The notes under the pieces were generated by a model. The model saw only the letters and a list, made by a program, of their open reading frames with translations. It made no database searches and was not told the DNA's origin. A stretch of 64,000 nt of DNA from NCBI GenBank assembly GCA_019116245.1, contig DXCC01000015.1, positions 40,090 through 104,089 on the forward strand. Direction: 5' to 3'. This document shows, piece after piece, positions 61,993 to 64,000 of this stretch. Position numbers and translations under genes: made by a program. How positions within the stretch are numbered: the stretch's first letter is position 1; every line of letters starts with the position of its first letter. The stretch is from Candidatus Tidjanibacter faecipullorum (GTDB lineage: Bacteria; Bacteroidota; Bacteroidia; Bacteroidales; Rikenellaceae).

Positions 61993-62388
61993 CTACGGCC
62001 GCCCGGCGTCTTCCTCGGCGGCCAGACAGGCCAGCACCTGCCGACGGTCCTCGTCGATCTGACGGCGCAGCGCCTCCCGGGATTCAAAACGACGCTCCGG
62101 ACGCAGGAAGTGCCGCAATACGATCGTGATGACGCGGCCGTAAAGATCGCCCGCGAAGCCGAACAGATGGGCCTCGGCCAGCCGCGCGCCCGCCTCGACC
62201 ACGGTCGGACGCGAACCCACATTGACCATCGCCCCGTAGGTCTGCCCCTCAACGGTGACGGTGGCAGCATATACGCCGTCGCGCAGGTCGTCATCGGCGG
62301 CCACGGGAATGTTGGCCGTCGGGAATCCCCATTGCCGGCCGATGCGATTGCCGGCCACGACCGTTCCCGTAAGCGTATGGAGTATCAT
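61993..62388 (-). CDS. Riboflavin kinase (kinase-only RibF-like)
   Basis: From ATG 62388, 131 residues: MILHTLTGTVVAGNRIGRQW, then GFPTANIPVAADDDLRDGVY, GAMVNVGSRPTV and LRHFLRPERRFESREALRRQ, i.e. the flavokinase domain alone. It phosphorylates riboflavin to FMN. The FAD-synthetase half found in bifunctional RibF (about 310 residues) is missing; the upstream frame is not coding. Either another ribF exists elsewhere, or this is a standalone kinase. A partial second copy lies at 63311-63462. Confidence 0.8.
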   Translation of the reverse strand: MILHTLTGTVVAGNRIGRQWGFPTANIPVAADDDLRDGVYAATVTVEGQTYGAMVNVGSRPTVVEAGARLAEAHLFGFAGDLYGRVITIVLRHFLRPERRFESREALRRQIDEDRRQVLACLAAEEDAGRP

Positions 62389-62579
62389 GGTTTGCGTCAG
62401 TTGGTTGGCATCGGCGCGGGACACCGGCTGTTTCGCCGCACAAGATTCCTTTCCCGCTCCGATCGCCGCAAAGGTAGAAAAAATCGCCGAGACCGACACG
62501 CCGGCCCCACCACTCCACCGTCCACGTTGATGCGCCGTTCTCCAAAATCCTTAACTCTGCCGTTGAAAATGAGTCGGAC

Positions 62580-63272
62580 ATGAACAAACTCTGGATCGGA
62601 TTCTTTCTCATCGCCGGGCTGACCGCCTGCACCGGCCGTTCCCAATCGGATCAGGGAACCCGGGTGCGCATCGAAACAACGCTGGGTGACATCACGGTCA
62701 AACTGTATGACGAAACCCCCGTACACCGCAACAATTTTCTCAAACTGGTCCACGACCACGTCTATGACAGCATGCTGTTTCACCGGGTCATCCGGGAGTT
62801 TGTGATCCAGACGGGCGATCCGACCAGCAAACACGCCAGCGACACCACGGCACTGGGGACCACCGATGTGGGCTATTCGCTGCCGGCCGAAATCCGACCC
62901 GCACTGTTTCACAAGCGGGGCGCCCTGGCCGCCGCACGGGAGGGCGATGACGTCAACCCGGAACGCCGCTCCTCGGGCAGCCATTTCTACATCGTCACCG
63001 GCAAGACCTATACCCGGGAGGAACTGGCCGAACTGGAAGACCGCATGAACGCCTCCGCCACCCCCTCCGCAGCGCCTTTCCGTTTTTCCGAGCCGCAGAT
63101 CGAAGCCTATACCACCATCGGAGGCGTGCCGCGCCTGGACGGCAGCTATACCGTATTCGGAGAGGTGGTTGAAGGCATGGACGTAGTCCGGCGCATCGAG
63201 GCCGCGCCGACAAATGACGCCGACCGGCCGATCACCGATATCCGCATCCTGAAAACCGTCCTTGTCGAATAG
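62580..63272 (+). CDS. Cyclophilin-type peptidyl-prolyl isomerase lipoprotein
   Basis: A 230-residue lipoprotein (lipobox LTACTGR) with a cyclophilin domain: VRIETTLGDITVKLYDETPV, FHRVIREFVIQTGDP, GSHFYIVTGKTYTREELAEL and DGSYTVFGEVVEGMDVVRRI. The catalytic Arg of FHRVI and the QTGDP pattern are present. An insertion between the core strands is typical of Bacteroidetes members. It folds exported proteins. The gene lies between the two flavokinase copies. Confidence 0.92.
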   Translation: MNKLWIGFFLIAGLTACTGRSQSDQGTRVRIETTLGDITVKLYDETPVHRNNFLKLVHDHVYDSMLFHRVIREFVIQTGDPTSKHASDTTALGTTDVGYSLPAEIRPALFHKRGALAAAREGDDVNPERRSSGSHFYIVTGKTYTREELAELEDRMNASATPSAAPFRFSEPQIEAYTTIGGVPRLDGSYTVFGEVVEGMDVVRRIEAAPTNDADRPITDIRILKTVLVE

Positions 63273-63310
63273 CGCGGCACTGCGGGCGATGCCGTTGCTG
63301 GCAGCCATCA

Positions 63311-63462
63311 TCGATTTGACAGCGCCACACCTCCCGAGATTCAAAAAACGCTCCGAACGCAGGTAGTGTGACAATACGCTTTGATAACGCGGCCGTAAAG
63401 ATTGCCCACGCGACCGAACAAATGGGCCTTGACCAGCCGCGCGCCCCCCTCAACAACGGCCG
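63311..63462 (-). pseudogene. Decayed partial copy of the flavokinase gene
   Basis: About 150 bp match 62055-62207 of the flavokinase gene by eye at roughly 80 percent identity, including GATTCAAAAAACGCTCC, GGCCGTAAAGAT and GGGCCTTGACCAGCCGCGCGCC. Small indels and an in-frame stop destroy the reading frame. Only the C-terminal segment is present (LVKAHLFGRVGNLYGRVI-like). It is a duplicated or transferred remnant, lying after the cyclophilin gene and before AT-rich DNA. Confidence 0.75.
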
Positions 63463-63540
63463 ATGCAATTGCCTGCCACGAGTTCGTCTAAACGTATCAA
63501 TCATCTTGCTGCACCTGTTTTGTATGGCCTCTCACACTCG

Positions 63541-63987
63541 TTATTGCTGCCTAAGTTTAACAAATAGTGCATCTGTTAATTCTAATGCCTCCAGGATTTT
63601 TTTCAGATTAGAGAAAATTTGAGGAGCACTCAAAGCGGTTTCATAAAAATATGTACTATTTAATGGTTGAGGATTACGGAAATCTTCTTCATGTTCGGAC
63701 AATTTAACGATATTTTTCAACTTACTCATAAAAGAGACCTGCTCATCTCCAGAGTATAACGTCATCAAAGTGCTCAAGATATATTTGTAAAGTTTAATAC
63801 CCTTATATCTATCCCCGGACAACTTCTCTTCCAAAAATACCGCATATTCAATTTCTTTAATTTTAATAGGATACTGTTCCAAAAAGTGTGTCTGAGATAG
63901 AGGAATAAAAAAGTCTACAGATTTTTTAGATTTGTAAAAGCAAAAAGGAACAAAAACTAAAAAAGGAGTAGACTTTATGGAGTTCAC
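63541..63987 (-). CDS. AT-rich hypothetical protein, partial at the right edge
   Basis: At least 148 residues, low in GC unlike the chromosome before it. The listed start is GTG at 63987, but the frame stays open to the window edge, so the true start may lie beyond. Composition is natural (PIKIKEIEYAVFLEEKLSGD, RYKGIKLYKYILSTLMTLYS), with no motif or family I recognise. It probably belongs to an acquired island. A plus-strand ATG at 63977 overlaps its start. Confidence 0.45.
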   Translation of the reverse strand: MNSIKSTPFLVFVPFCFYKSKKSVDFFIPLSQTHFLEQYPIKIKEIEYAVFLEEKLSGDRYKGIKLYKYILSTLMTLYSGDEQVSFMSKLKNIVKLSEHEEDFRNPQPLNSTYFYETALSAPQIFSNLKKILEALELTDALFVKLRQQ

Positions 63988-64000
63988 AAAGGAACAACTT
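63977..64000 (+). CDS. Possible gene start at the right edge (MEFTKEQL...)
   Basis: ATG at 63977 follows AAAAAGGAG at about 63960-63967, an unusually good Shine-Dalgarno sequence 9 bp upstream, and opens MEFTKEQL to the window end. Too short to classify; it competes with the minus-strand frame. Confidence 0.3.

Noticed and set aside
63232..63504. A 90-residue minus-strand frame over the decayed flavokinase copy
   Set aside because: It is in the wrong frame relative to the flavokinase homology, so it is an accident of the decayed sequence.

Overview
The window looks like chromosome of a high-GC member of the Bacteroidales, most plausibly an Alistipes-like (Rikenellaceae) gut bacterium. This rests on many Bacteroidetes-type -7 promoter boxes (TAnnTTTG), Bacteroidetes-specific families (GldH, DUF3467, DUF4199, DUF4293, DUF4834-like, PSP1) and a short primary sigma factor of the Bacteroidetes type. 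The genus is inference; the phylum is well supported. No rRNA, tRNA or CRISPR array was recognised.

Positions 1 to about 12,090 are the early end of a Mu-like transposable prophage. A late-gene block runs rightward (portal, MuF head protein, virion morphogenesis protein, tail-terminator-like protein) and converges on a leftward early block: Ner-like regulator, small proteins, MuA transposase, MuB ATPase, DUF3164, GemA. A CI/LexA-like repressor is transcribed divergently toward the prophage end. The most notable item is the MuF head protein, which carries a C-terminal HExxH metallopeptidase-like domain and is followed 2 bp later by an 80-codon gene on the opposite strand. This looks like a phage-borne polymorphic toxin with a candidate immunity gene.

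From 12,236 onward the sequence is chromosomal: DUF3467 and GNAT; Xaa-Pro aminopeptidase; three paralogous exported barrel-like proteins, the middle one interrupted by a TGA; a solitary sufB; a PiT-PhoU phosphate transporter; rubredoxin; an Mla-type lipid transporter pair; gapA; a complete heavy-metal RND efflux operon with a His-rich leader gene; UDP-xylose synthase with a CpsB-type phosphatase; FKBP-like lipoproteins; a glycosyltransferase cluster; rarA; an HtrA protease; the primary sigma factor; and a leftward operon M23-like, dxr, rseP, radA.

Positions 47,300 to 58,150 hold the merR-nif3-zinc-ribbon operon, a frameshifted ClpA/B-like ATPase with a degenerate second module, a MATE pump, PSP1-gldH-trmB and a split ThrE exporter. 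Positions 58,206 to 61,956 form an arsenic/organoarsenical operon (ArsR, thioredoxin-like, ArsF, ArsG, glutaredoxin-like, ArsP-like) in which arsF and arsG each carry one in-frame stop. The right edge has a kinase-only RibF-like protein, a cyclophilin lipoprotein, a decayed second copy of part of the flavokinase gene, and then abruptly AT-rich DNA.

Four genes are broken by a single change (three in-frame stops, one frameshift). They may be real decay or sequence errors, and the reads should be checked before any biological reading.
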